Source of the DNA: Candidatus Zhuqueibacterota bacterium
GTDB lineage: Bacteria > Zhuqueibacterota > Zhuqueibacteria > Residuimicrobiales > Krinioviventaceae
NCBI GenBank assembly: GCA_016929295.1
Contig: JAFGJB010000066.1
Location: 1-47,945, forward strand
DNA length: 47,945 bases
Reading direction: 5' to 3'
In this document: positions 16,848-24,900 of the stretch, piece by piece
Layout: the number at the start of each line of letters is the position of its first letter
How positions within the stretch are numbered: position 1 is the first letter of the stretch
Notes under the pieces: model-generated
What the model was told of the DNA's origin: nothing
Seen by the model: only the letters and a program-made list of their open reading frames with translations
Databases searched by the model: none
Translations under genes and position numbers: made by a program

Positions 16848-18212
16848 TCAAAGCTGACTATTGAGAGAATTTATCCAGAGCAACAGATCAAGGCATTGCT
16901 GATAGCCGATCGTATTGGACCAGATGGGAAAAATCGTGCAGTTGGTGAGCAGCAGATCTGCGCCCGGCGACCAGAGACCAAGATCAACGGCGTTTTGCCA
17001 TTCCACGGTGCCGGGAATGGGCGAAAAAGAGGCGACCTTGACGCGCGCGCCAAGGCGATGGACGAATGCAGCCGTTTCTCTGACTTCCGCCGCCCTTTGA
17101 CCCGGCAAACCCATCAGCACATAGACGCCGATCTCTTTTTTTTCGAAACCAGCGCGTTCAAGGTTATCGAGGGCTCTCGCTAATTCAAAATTTGTCACTT
17201 TGGCGGACATGGCCTTTTGCCGTCCTTCATTCGATGTCTCAAAGCTCAAACGTATGTGGCGCACCCTGGCGCTGAAAAAGAGTTCTGCCATCTCCTCATC
17301 AATGTAACGCGGTGTGAGACCATTCGGCGTATAAAAATTGATCGACCAGCCGCTGTCACGCACGCCGCGCAAGACAGGTTTGATGAATTGCGACGAGCGA
17401 TGCAACAGCGCATCATCAAAGAATGTGAAATGCTCTATCTCGTACTGCTGTCGCCAAAAGCGGATCTCATCGATGACATTCTCAACAGAACGTCTTCTAT
17501 AGCCCGCCGTCAGTATTCCGGAGGCGCAAAAGCTGCACGCATTCGGGCAGCCGCGAGATGTGAGCAGAGCAACAGAGTACAAGGTTGGGTAGAGATCAAA
17601 AGCCGGCATCGGCAACTCATCCAGCTCGTGATAGTCATAGTCTCTTCCCGGGCCATTCAGCAGTTCCGCAATCAGGCGCACTGCCTTCACCTCTCCCTCA
17701 CCAGTGACGATATAATCCGGCGCAGCATGGATGCGCGCATGTTCCGGACACAGCGTCGCATATATGCCGCCGAGAATGATCTTTGCATTGGGAAAACATT
17801 TTCGCAGCAGGAGGATGGCATCGATGACAGCCGGATACCAATAGGTCATGAACGAAGTGACGAGCACAATATCCGGCGGTGTGCAGGAAAGCAACAACTG
17901 CTGCACGAGCTGAAATGGCATGCCATAACGACTATAGTGGCGCGGCACAAAACTCACGGCTTTGGGTTTTGCGATCCTTTCCCGATGAAACTTGCCGCTC
18001 AGATCCGGACGAGTCGTCCGGCTGTGCGCCGGGATATTCAACAGCGCTGGATGGAATCGATCGAGACAATCGATGAGCTGAACATCGTAACCATGATCGC
18101 GCAATACCGAACCAATGTAGAGCAATCCGAGGGGTTTGAACCAAAAATCGTATGCGGCAAAATCATAAATCCATGGATTAAAAAGCAAAACAGTTTTTCT
18201 GATAAAAGCCAT
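16848..18212 (-). CDS. B12-binding-domain radical SAM protein
   Basis: 454 residues. The N-terminal Rossmann-like cobalamin-binding domain (about 1-185) includes FKPLGLLYIGSVLRDHGYDV and KIILGGIYAT. The radical SAM core has the cluster motif C222-x3-C226-x2-C229 (GCPNACSFCASG) and runs to about 420. This architecture occurs in BchE-like and other B12-dependent methyltransferases or cyclases; the reaction here is unknown. The B12 domain lacks an obvious DxHxxG, so cobalamin binding is uncertain. It is embedded between two SpoIIE phosphatase genes (9 bases from one, 86 from the other) with no metabolic neighbours. Confidence 0.88.
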   Translation of the reverse strand: MAFIRKTVLLFNPWIYDFAAYDFWFKPLGLLYIGSVLRDHGYDVQLIDCLDRFHPALLNIPAHSRTTRPDLSGKFHRERIAKPKAVSFVPRHYSRYGMPFQLVQQLLLSCTPPDIVLVTSFMTYWYPAVIDAILLLRKCFPNAKIILGGIYATLCPEHARIHAAPDYIVTGEGEVKAVRLIAELLNGPGRDYDYHELDELPMPAFDLYPTLYSVALLTSRGCPNACSFCASGILTAGYRRRSVENVIDEIRFWRQQYEIEHFTFFDDALLHRSSQFIKPVLRGVRDSGWSINFYTPNGLTPRYIDEEMAELFFSARVRHIRLSFETSNEGRQKAMSAKVTNFELARALDNLERAGFEKKEIGVYVLMGLPGQRAAEVRETAAFVHRLGARVKVASFSPIPGTVEWQNAVDLGLWSPGADLLLTNCTIFPIWSNTIGYQQCLDLLLWINSLNSQL

Positions 18213-18221
18213 AGCGCTCGA

Positions 18222-19391
18222 TTATCGGATCTCGACAATGATCAGCATGATATCATCGCGGCAATATTCACCGCTAAAGCGTCGAACATCGGCGACGATA
18301 TCCCTGCACGCCGAAACGCCTTGCTCGATATGAGCCTCAATGGATGCCAGCAAGCCCGTTGTGCCGAACTGGTTCTTGTTGGGATCTTCGGCCTCCACAA
18401 TGCCGTCTGTATAGATGATGATTCTGTCGCCTGTTGCAAGTTCTTTCGCATCTTGCTTGAACAGGCCGTCTTTTTTGTCAAAACCAATGATGGTATTTTG
18501 CGAGACGAGCTCGGTCATCGTTTTTTCGCCTGAACTATAAAGCAACGCGGCCGGATGGCCGCCGCCGGCATAGCTGATCTTCTTGGCTTTAAAATCCAGT
18601 TGAATGGACATCATGGTCAGAAAGAGGCCCATACTGCCAAAGGTGTCAAAACAAAATGAATTGATCGCCGTGAGAATGTCTCTCGGATGAGGATTTTTCT
18701 TGAGAATGGCATTGATTTCGTTGTGAATTCGGTTCACCAGCAGGGCTGCAGCGATGCCATGGCCGGTCACATCGACCATATTCAGATGGACGTGATCACC
18801 ATTCTGATAGATATGACAAAAATCTCCGCCGATGCCGATCATGGGATGATACTCAACGCCAACGGCAATGCGTTCATTTTCAAAATTCTTCGGCACCAGA
18901 CTCGCTTGCACCTTGCCGGCGAGTTCAAGGTCTCTCTCAATCATCAGATTATGGGCCGCCAGCTTTTTTTGCTGCGCTTCGAGACGAAGCTGCATATCGC
19001 GCCTTTCCAGCGCTTTTTCAATTCGCATCAGAAACGCGTCCTTGTTGACCGGCTTGGACATGTAGTCAAAGGCGCCCTGCTGAATAGCTTTCACAGCTGT
19101 CGGGATGCTGCCATAGCCGGTCATGATGACGACCTGGGTGTGTGGATCTTTTTCTTTCGCAACCTGCAGGACATCCAGTCCACCCAAGCTATACATCTGC
19201 AGATCGGTCACAATGAGGGCATAACTATTCTGCGCGATAGACTCGACCGCCTCCTCGCCGGATGCAGCCTCATCCACTTGATGGCCATTTTTTCTCAACA
19301 CATGAAGATAATACTTGCGATTATTGGCGTCATCATCGACGACAAGTATTTTCGCCGAGCTCTCCGGCGTGATAGGCAATTCTCTGCTCAT
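18222..19391 (-). CDS. Response regulator with SpoIIE phosphatase output (RsbU/RssB-like)
   Basis: 389 residues. The receiver domain (about 13-130) has the acidic pocket VVDDD, phospho-acceptor Asp63 in IVTDLQM, Thr in IMTGYG and Lys in MSKPVNKD. A helical linker follows, then a PP2C/SpoIIE domain (about 185-388) with GGDFCHIY, VDVTGHG and a terminal DDIMLI. An unseen histidine kinase would phosphorylate Asp63 and so adjust phosphatase activity on a STAS protein. None lies in the window. The ATG overlaps the stop of the GAF-GAF-SpoIIE gene by four bases (ATGA), so the two are translationally coupled. Confidence 0.93.
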   Translation of the reverse strand: MSRELPITPESSAKILVVDDDANNRKYYLHVLRKNGHQVDEAASGEEAVESIAQNSYALIVTDLQMYSLGGLDVLQVAKEKDPHTQVVIMTGYGSIPTAVKAIQQGAFDYMSKPVNKDAFLMRIEKALERRDMQLRLEAQQKKLAAHNLMIERDLELAGKVQASLVPKNFENERIAVGVEYHPMIGIGGDFCHIYQNGDHVHLNMVDVTGHGIAAALLVNRIHNEINAILKKNPHPRDILTAINSFCFDTFGSMGLFLTMMSIQLDFKAKKISYAGGGHPAALLYSSGEKTMTELVSQNTIIGFDKKDGLFKQDAKELATGDRIIIYTDGIVEAEDPNKNQFGTTGLLASIEAHIEQGVSACRDIVADVRRFSGEYCRDDIMLIIVEIR

Positions 19392-21145
19392 GACTCCAGT
19401 TTCAAAGCCAACATTGTTATGTCATCCGCCTGCGGCACACCTTTGGCAAAAATGCGCAATTCATTGATCAATATGTTGGCGAAATCCTCAACCGACACAT
19501 CCTTTTTCATGCATTCCCTGACGAGATTTTCGAGGCGCAGCTCTTCATACATGTCACCGCCTTTGTTTTTTGCTTCGGTAACTCCATCAGTATAGGTGAT
19601 AAGAAAATCTCCGGGTGCGAGCGTCACATAGCCCGTCTCATAGATCCTGTTGCCCATCATACCGAGGAGCAATCCCCCTTTTTCCAACAATTCGCACGAA
19701 CCATCGCGGTGAAAAATATAGGGAGGATTGTGGCCGGCATTAATGTAAGCCAATATCCTTGTCCTCACATTGTATTCAGCATAAAAAAAGGTGATAAACT
19801 TGTCTATATTTGTGTTCTCATAAATCAGATTATTCAACCTGCTAATCACCCTATCCATGCTCATATCCGAGTCCGTGAGTATATGCAGACCGGCGTGCAG
19901 ATTGGACATGAGCAGTGCCGCACCGATGCCCTTTCCCGAAACATCACCAATGGCGAGCGCCACCCGATCATCATCCAGCAAAAAGCAGTCGAAATAGTCG
20001 CCGCCAACCTGCCGGGAAGGGATGTTAAAACCATAAATTTCAAGATGATCTAATTGCGGAAAGCTGCTGGGTAAAAGCCGCTGCTGAATGTCACGAGCGA
20101 TGGCGATTTCCTCTTCCAATCTCTCTTTTTCGAGCGCCTCCTCAAAGAGTCGCGCATTTTCAATGGAGATCATCGCTCTGTTGCCCAGCGAGGAAAGAAA
20201 ATCCAGTTCGTCGTCCGCATAGGGAATAGTGGACATTTTGGGTCCAAGGAGCAAGATACCTTTTGTCTCTTGCTGGATGCGCATCGGCACAATGACCTGA
20301 AAACCGCCCTTGCGTATCAGCGCCAGTGCTGCGGTCAAATTATCTGCTTGAACGTAACAAGGCGATTGTTGTTGAGCCAACTCCCCAAGTATGGGCTGCT
20401 CCATCATCGACTGGAAGAGCTGCGAACTGCTGTTGACGCCTCGATTCGCCGCAAGATAAAACTCTTCATTCCTTTTCAAGAACAACAAGAGTTTATTCAC
20501 CGCCATTTCGCCCATGATTGTGAACTGCAGTATGTTTATTATTTTGGCCAACTCGAGGGTGCTATTTAACTCTTTGCCAATATCGAACAGTGTGTTCAGC
20601 TCCTGGACTTTTTTGTCCAGTTGACGATTCATCCTTTCAATCTTGTTGAACATGAGGGCATTCTCAATGGCAGCCGCCGCAATGTTCGACAGTGAATTGA
20701 GAAATTCCAGTTCCTTTTTGGTGAATTTTTGCCCGTTCATTTTGTCACCCAGGCATAATGCGCCGACCAGGCGATTTGTGCGTAGCATTGGCACGGCCAG
20801 GCTCAGACCTTTGGACAAAAAATAGTCCCTGTTCGGGCACTGTTCGGCTGACAAGCTGGTCAGCAGGACGGGATGCTCAAATTGATATTCGAGAAAGATT
20901 TTCTGATCCTTTAACTTTGCCGAGAATCCTTTGACGACCTTGACGACATAACCGCCATCGTCATCGACAGCCAGAGCCATGCCGCGACTGATGAGCATTC
21001 TACCCATTAACGTCAGCAGGCAATTGTTCAATACATGAGAAACATCCAGTGATGAGTTGAGTATTTGGCTTAACTCGAAGAGGGATCGTAATTCAACACT
21101 TTTGTAGTCAAGAGTGGCTTGCGGCGATTGTGGTTGTTGCTCCAA
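19388..21145 (-). CDS. GAF-GAF-SpoIIE phosphatase
   Basis: Soluble PP2C phosphatase with two N-terminal GAF sensor domains (roughly residues 25-175 and 195-345) and a SpoIIE domain in the last 210 residues. GGDYFDCF, IGDVSGKG and ADDITML mark the metal site; ITYTDGVTEAKN is also typical. No transmembrane segment, so it senses a cytoplasmic signal. The frame is open to a TTG at 21166 inside the upstream kinase gene, but no ribosome-binding site precedes it. A TTG at 21145, one base after the kinase stop, has GAGGG about 11 bases upstream and is my preferred start; this choice is uncertain. Confidence 0.92.
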   Translation of the reverse strand: MEQQPQSPQATLDYKSVELRSLFELSQILNSSLDVSHVLNNCLLTLMGRMLISRGMALAVDDDGGYVVKVVKGFSAKLKDQKIFLEYQFEHPVLLTSLSAEQCPNRDYFLSKGLSLAVPMLRTNRLVGALCLGDKMNGQKFTKKELEFLNSLSNIAAAAIENALMFNKIERMNRQLDKKVQELNTLFDIGKELNSTLELAKIINILQFTIMGEMAVNKLLLFLKRNEEFYLAANRGVNSSSQLFQSMMEQPILGELAQQQSPCYVQADNLTAALALIRKGGFQVIVPMRIQQETKGILLLGPKMSTIPYADDELDFLSSLGNRAMISIENARLFEEALEKERLEEEIAIARDIQQRLLPSSFPQLDHLEIYGFNIPSRQVGGDYFDCFLLDDDRVALAIGDVSGKGIGAALLMSNLHAGLHILTDSDMSMDRVISRLNNLIYENTNIDKFITFFYAEYNVRTRILAYINAGHNPPYIFHRDGSCELLEKGGLLLGMMGNRIYETGYVTLAPGDFLITYTDGVTEAKNKGGDMYEELRLENLVRECMKKDVSVEDFANILINELRIFAKGVPQADDITMLALKLES

Positions 21146-21146
21146 C

Positions 21147-21620
21147 TTATTTCTTTCCCTCACCAAAGCCAGAGTTATTTTTGTCGATGAAATACTTTAC
21201 CATTTTGACCTGATTCTTGACCCCCGGCTGTATTTGATAATCGACCTCGTCCATCAAGGTCTTCATGAGATAAATCCCCAGTCCGCCAACCTTGAGCTGA
21301 GCCAGATATTCTTGCATATCGGGCATTTTTATGGAATCGGGATCAAATCCTTTGCCATGATCGGTGACGACGAGCGTAAATTTATCAAAGTCTATTTTTA
21401 TCAAGATGTCGAGGCTCTTTTTGCCATTGTTCCGATCCGATGCATAGGCATGTTTTATGACATTTGTACATGCCTCATCGCAAGCAAGTTCAATTTTTCC
21501 AACGTCATCCGAGTTGAATCCCACTTTGTCGGCCACCTTGGTGACAAACTCGCGAATCAACTCCAGGTTGTCCGTCTCGCTGGGAATCCGCAATCTATAT
21601 TCGTATGCAGTAGTTGGCAT
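21147..21620 (-). CDS. RsbW-like anti-sigma-type serine kinase
   Basis: 157-residue GHKL ATPase of the RsbW/SpoIIAB kind, which phosphorylates a STAS antagonist and, in well-studied systems, sequesters a sigma factor. The N box is IELACDEACTNVIKHAY with Asn53. The G1 box is VTDHGKGFD and the G2 box GGLGIYLMK. AAGGTG precedes the ATG. It lies between the STAS gene (69 bases upstream) and the GAF-GAF-SpoIIE gene, the classic partner-switch order. No alternative sigma factor is adjacent, so its output partner is unknown. Confidence 0.93.
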   Translation of the reverse strand: MPTTAYEYRLRIPSETDNLELIREFVTKVADKVGFNSDDVGKIELACDEACTNVIKHAYASDRNNGKKSLDILIKIDFDKFTLVVTDHGKGFDPDSIKMPDMQEYLAQLKVGGLGIYLMKTLMDEVDYQIQPGVKNQVKMVKYFIDKNNSGFGEGKK

Positions 21621-21689
21621 AATCTCGCACCTTATTTGATTGAATTGAAGTTATTCAAACAATCCCGTTCCCACTCTCTTAATTACGAG

Positions 21690-22049
21690 TCATTTTTGCT
21701 CAGGTTTGTAAAATAATTCGATGGCACGATCTTCCTCTTGCACAATATCATACAGGGTTGGAAATCCCAAAAGATCAAATACGCGGAAAATTTTCGGCGA
21801 CATGCTGCACATCTTGATGTCGCCCTGATTATCACGAATATTTTCGATATATCCCATAAAAACACCCAGCCCGGCACTGCTGATATAAGTCAGATCTTTA
21901 AAATTAACGATGATATTAAAGCGTTCTTCAGCTATCAACTTTTCAAGTTCATTTTCAAGCTCGGGCGCAGTATGAGCATCCAAAAATCCGTTCAGGTACA
22001 GAATAGAACATCCGTTTTTGTTCACTCGGCTAATACTAAACGCGTCCAT
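21690..22049 (-). CDS. STAS-domain anti-sigma factor antagonist (RsbV/SpoIIAA-like)
   Basis: 119 residues, a single STAS domain. The site of regulatory phosphorylation is in YISSAGLGVF; by alignment with the DSSGLG motif of SpoIIAA, Ser58 is the likely acceptor, with the usual preceding Asp replaced by Ser57, a common variant. Unphosphorylated protein would bind the RsbW-like kinase encoded next; the SpoIIE phosphatases would restore it. GGAGG lies four bases before the ATG. It is the only STAS protein recognised in the window, so all four phosphatases may converge on it. Confidence 0.93.
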   Translation of the reverse strand: MDAFSISRVNKNGCSILYLNGFLDAHTAPELENELEKLIAEERFNIIVNFKDLTYISSAGLGVFMGYIENIRDNQGDIKMCSMSPKIFRVFDLLGFPTLYDIVQEEDRAIELFYKPEQK

Positions 22050-22091
22050 ATATCCTCCGCAGGTTGAATGGTATCGGTATCAGATTTATCG

Positions 22092-24170
22092 CTAGAGTGC
22101 CTTAATTATGACAAAAGTCAAATCGTCGTAGGCGTTTTGTCCGTCAAAAAAGCTGTAAATAGTATGGATGATATGTTTTTTTATTTCAATCGATACCTGG
22201 TCTTTCACGGCTAGCAAAGCTGTCTCCAGTCCTTTTTCACCAAATTCATCGCCATCGCGATTCCTCGCATCGGTGACGCCGTCGGTATAGAGCAGGAGAG
22301 TGTCGCCGCGCTTCAGCTTGATCCTCTCCTGTTGCAGAGATTTTGCAAAAATGGGACCCGGATCAAGCCCGACGCCCAGTCCTTTCGGCTCCAAACGTTG
22401 ACAGATGTCCTTCTCTCCATGGACAAAAAATATGGGACAATGTCCTGCGCGACAAAATGTAAATGATCTGTTTTTCGCATCAATGATCCCATAGATCAAA
22501 CTTATGAACGTCTTGCGATCAAAGTTCTTGTACAAGATCTCGTTTGCAGCGACGAGCATCTGTTCCGGTGACAACACTTCTTTCGCAAGCGCTTCCATTA
22601 TCCCTTTCACTTCCGCCATATAAAATGCCGCGGATGGTCCTTTGCCCGAAACGTCGCCGATGACGATGCCCAGTTTTGCGTCGTCCAGTTTGAAAAAATC
22701 GTAATAGTCGCCACCCACTTCGTTCGCGGTCACGCAAACGGCATCCAGCTCAATGCCTTCGATCACCGGCATCTTTTTGGGCAGCAATTTCATTTGCGCT
22801 TCGTGGGCAATTTTCAATTCCTGTTCCAGCCGCTCCTTGACGATGGATTCCTCGACTAAACGAGCGTTTTCAACTGCAATGGTCGCTTGATCGCTAAAAG
22901 CCCGCAACATTTCGGCATCATCCTGCTCAAATCCGAATTCAAAACGTTTTCCCACATATAAAAATCCGACAACTCGATCGGAAGTGATCATCGGCACGGC
23001 GATGAGCGAACCAACATCCTTTTTCCAGGTCTGAATATTTTTCACCAGATCATTTTTATTGACCTGGTTGCAAATCATCGTCTCTTTGGTGCGCTTCAAC
23101 CACTCTATCAAGGGCCCAATCCGCTCGGCTTGCCAATTCTGCCGTTCGAATTCCAGCAGTTGCTTGGAGGAGATGAGAGAGAGCGCACCGTCTCTATGGT
23201 TATAAAGCTCGAGCCAGGCATATTCGGCCTGCGTCACCTCCGAGGCCAGCTTTACTATTGTCCTCACCAGTTTGGTCCAGTTGAACTCGGAACTGAGAGC
23301 GCGACTCAGATCGTGCAGCGATTGAATTTGCTGCATTTTGCGGTCATATAACTTGGCTGTCGGTAAATGCGCGAGCAACGCCAGAAAAGAGATGGATAAA
23401 TAGACAGTGATGAAAACCATCCCCATTTCGATAAATCGTTCCAGCAGGGGACTGAAGGATACAATAGGATTGATTTCGCGAAATTGAACTACAAAAAGGC
23501 CTTGCACCGGTACAAGGATCAAACCGCCCCAAAAGCAGGCGATCTTTTGCTTTTTATTGAGATAATTGATCCAGCCAACGCGAAAAGAATTGATGACGGA
23601 AAAATTGATCAGAATGAAGAGCACTACATAATTGATATATTTGAACAGAGCAGCGTCATGAATGACAGAATCAGGATAGTATTCTGGCAAACTCGTGAGC
23701 GAGTAGAGCAATAAAAAAATCATCAGCCAGGTGAATATGGCCGCGGTCGATTTTTTCCTTTTAATATAGATTAAATTTCGCAGCGTTCCCAGGGCTATCA
23801 GGATGAAAACGATGGCAAAAAACGCCCAGGAAACGACGAGGACATTATCACCCAGATTAATCCTGAAAAAATCGCTGTCAAAAAACTGCTCGCGCAAAGA
23901 GGCAAGACGATTCTCCGACAGAAACAAAATGGCGCTGGTGATGAGCACAAGAAAAAAAAGATGCCGCAAACCGCGCAATACATTGCGGTCCGAAGTCCAC
24001 TTTTGTTTGTAGATGAGCGGCAACGACAAGATCAATGAAATCAGGATGAATCCATCGCGGATAATCATGGAAGCAATGGTATAATCCGACGACTGCCCCA
24101 TGTACTGGATAGCAGCCCCTAAAAAAAACGCCAAAGGCAACAAGAGAGAAAGCTGACTGAGATATTTCAT
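22092..24170 (-). CDS. Multi-pass membrane GAF-SpoIIE phosphatase
   Basis: 692 residues. The N-terminal 270 residues contain about eight hydrophobic helices, giving a 7TM-like integral membrane sensor. A short linker (about 272-300) leads to a GAF domain (about 300-450). The SpoIIE phosphatase occupies about 475-690, with GGDYYDFF, IGDVSGKG, LLYTDGVTDARN and YDDLTFV. It starts 42 bases upstream of the STAS gene and is the first gene after a recognisable promoter (24270-24298), so it probably heads the signalling operon. The membrane part may bind a ligand or sense membrane state; no specific family was recognised. Confidence 0.92.
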   Translation of the reverse strand: MKYLSQLSLLLPLAFFLGAAIQYMGQSSDYTIASMIIRDGFILISLILSLPLIYKQKWTSDRNVLRGLRHLFFLVLITSAILFLSENRLASLREQFFDSDFFRINLGDNVLVVSWAFFAIVFILIALGTLRNLIYIKRKKSTAAIFTWLMIFLLLYSLTSLPEYYPDSVIHDAALFKYINYVVLFILINFSVINSFRVGWINYLNKKQKIACFWGGLILVPVQGLFVVQFREINPIVSFSPLLERFIEMGMVFITVYLSISFLALLAHLPTAKLYDRKMQQIQSLHDLSRALSSEFNWTKLVRTIVKLASEVTQAEYAWLELYNHRDGALSLISSKQLLEFERQNWQAERIGPLIEWLKRTKETMICNQVNKNDLVKNIQTWKKDVGSLIAVPMITSDRVVGFLYVGKRFEFGFEQDDAEMLRAFSDQATIAVENARLVEESIVKERLEQELKIAHEAQMKLLPKKMPVIEGIELDAVCVTANEVGGDYYDFFKLDDAKLGIVIGDVSGKGPSAAFYMAEVKGIMEALAKEVLSPEQMLVAANEILYKNFDRKTFISLIYGIIDAKNRSFTFCRAGHCPIFFVHGEKDICQRLEPKGLGVGLDPGPIFAKSLQQERIKLKRGDTLLLYTDGVTDARNRDGDEFGEKGLETALLAVKDQVSIEIKKHIIHTIYSFFDGQNAYDDLTFVIIKAL

Positions 24171-24237
24171 TCACTATCACCGATGAATTCAACTCTTTCG
24201 AAATATCACCCTACATAAGGAATTGACTAATAGGGAG

Positions 24238-24267
24238 ATACGAAATGTTCCTTTTCGAGTTTCGTAT
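24238..24267. promoter_or_regulatory. Inverted repeat downstream of the signalling-operon promoter
   Basis: ATACGAAA (24238-24245) and TTTCGTAT (24260-24267) form a perfect 8-base inverted repeat with a 14-base gap. It starts about three bases below the predicted -10 element, so it lies over the transcription start and early leader of the 692-residue phosphatase gene. It could be an operator or a 5'-leader hairpin. No T-run follows on the minus strand, arguing against a terminator. Confidence 0.45.
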
Positions 24268-24269
24268 TT

Positions 24270-24298
24270 AAAGTAAACAACGACCGGAATTAAATCAA
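24270..24298 (-). promoter_or_regulatory. Predicted promoter of the signalling operon
   Basis: Read on the minus strand: TTGATT (24298-24293), a 17-base spacer, TACTTT (24275-24270). The position, 100 bases before the first phosphatase gene in a 136-base gap, is sensible. Prediction from consensus only. Confidence 0.45.
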
Positions 24299-24306
24299 GG
24301 ACAATA

Positions 24307-24885
24307 TCACTCCGATGACAGCTCTTTTTCCCCAAATACCTGCGCCGAGAATATTTTTATAACCGTATCTTCATAGCGCCAGGCATCAACGGGCAGGCCG
24401 GCTTTGCGGCATGTCTGCTGCAAAAATGTCTCGGAATCCCAGTGATAATCGGCAGCGACCTGCGGCAGCAGCAAGCCGGAATAGAGTCCGTTCTTGATAT
24501 AGAGGCCATGCCGTCCCACCTCGATCTCCTGAATATCCCTGATTTGCTGCAAGGGAGACAAGACAGATATCTCGATATCGATATCAGCTAACTCATCGGC
24601 GGCGACCGGTTTGAATCTCGGATCGCGACAGGCAGCGACGGCCATTTCGCAAACGGTCTCTCGCAATGGCTTGTACGCCATCACATAGCCAATGCATCCC
24701 CGCAGCTTGCCATCGTTATGCAGCGTCACAAAAGCGCCGCGCTTTTCCGAGAAAATCTTTGCATCGAACGCAACAGGTTCTGTTTTTCTCGTACCCAGAG
24801 CTTCTTCAATAGCACTGCGCGCGGCGATGAGCAGGACCTTTTTTTCGTCTTGCGTCAGAGGACGATCGGCCTTTTCAGCTGTCAT
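24307..24885 (-). CDS. amrA: AmmeMemoRadiSam system protein A (AMMECR1), stand-alone copy
   Basis: 192 residues, a full AMMECR1 domain without a signal peptide, so cytoplasmic. The diagnostic segment is LRGCIGY, followed by MAVAACRDPRFKPV and later IEISVLSPLQ, all typical of the family; the biochemical role is not established. GGGGTG precedes the ATG. It is 15 bases downstream of the Memo-AMMECR1 fusion gene and so is a second A-type domain in the same operon. The two copies differ substantially, e.g. LRGCIGYVMAYKPL here against LRGCIGHHESDMPL in the fusion, so this is not a recent duplication. Confidence 0.93.
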   Translation of the reverse strand: MTAEKADRPLTQDEKKVLLIAARSAIEEALGTRKTEPVAFDAKIFSEKRGAFVTLHNDGKLRGCIGYVMAYKPLRETVCEMAVAACRDPRFKPVAADELADIDIEISVLSPLQQIRDIQEIEVGRHGLYIKNGLYSGLLLPQVAADYHWDSETFLQQTCRKAGLPVDAWRYEDTVIKIFSAQVFGEKELSSE

Positions 24886-24900
24886 ATTTCACCCCGCATA

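Noticed and set aside
24238-24267. Terminator for the AMMECR1 gene
   Set aside because: The inverted repeat has no T-run on the minus strand and lies below a promoter.
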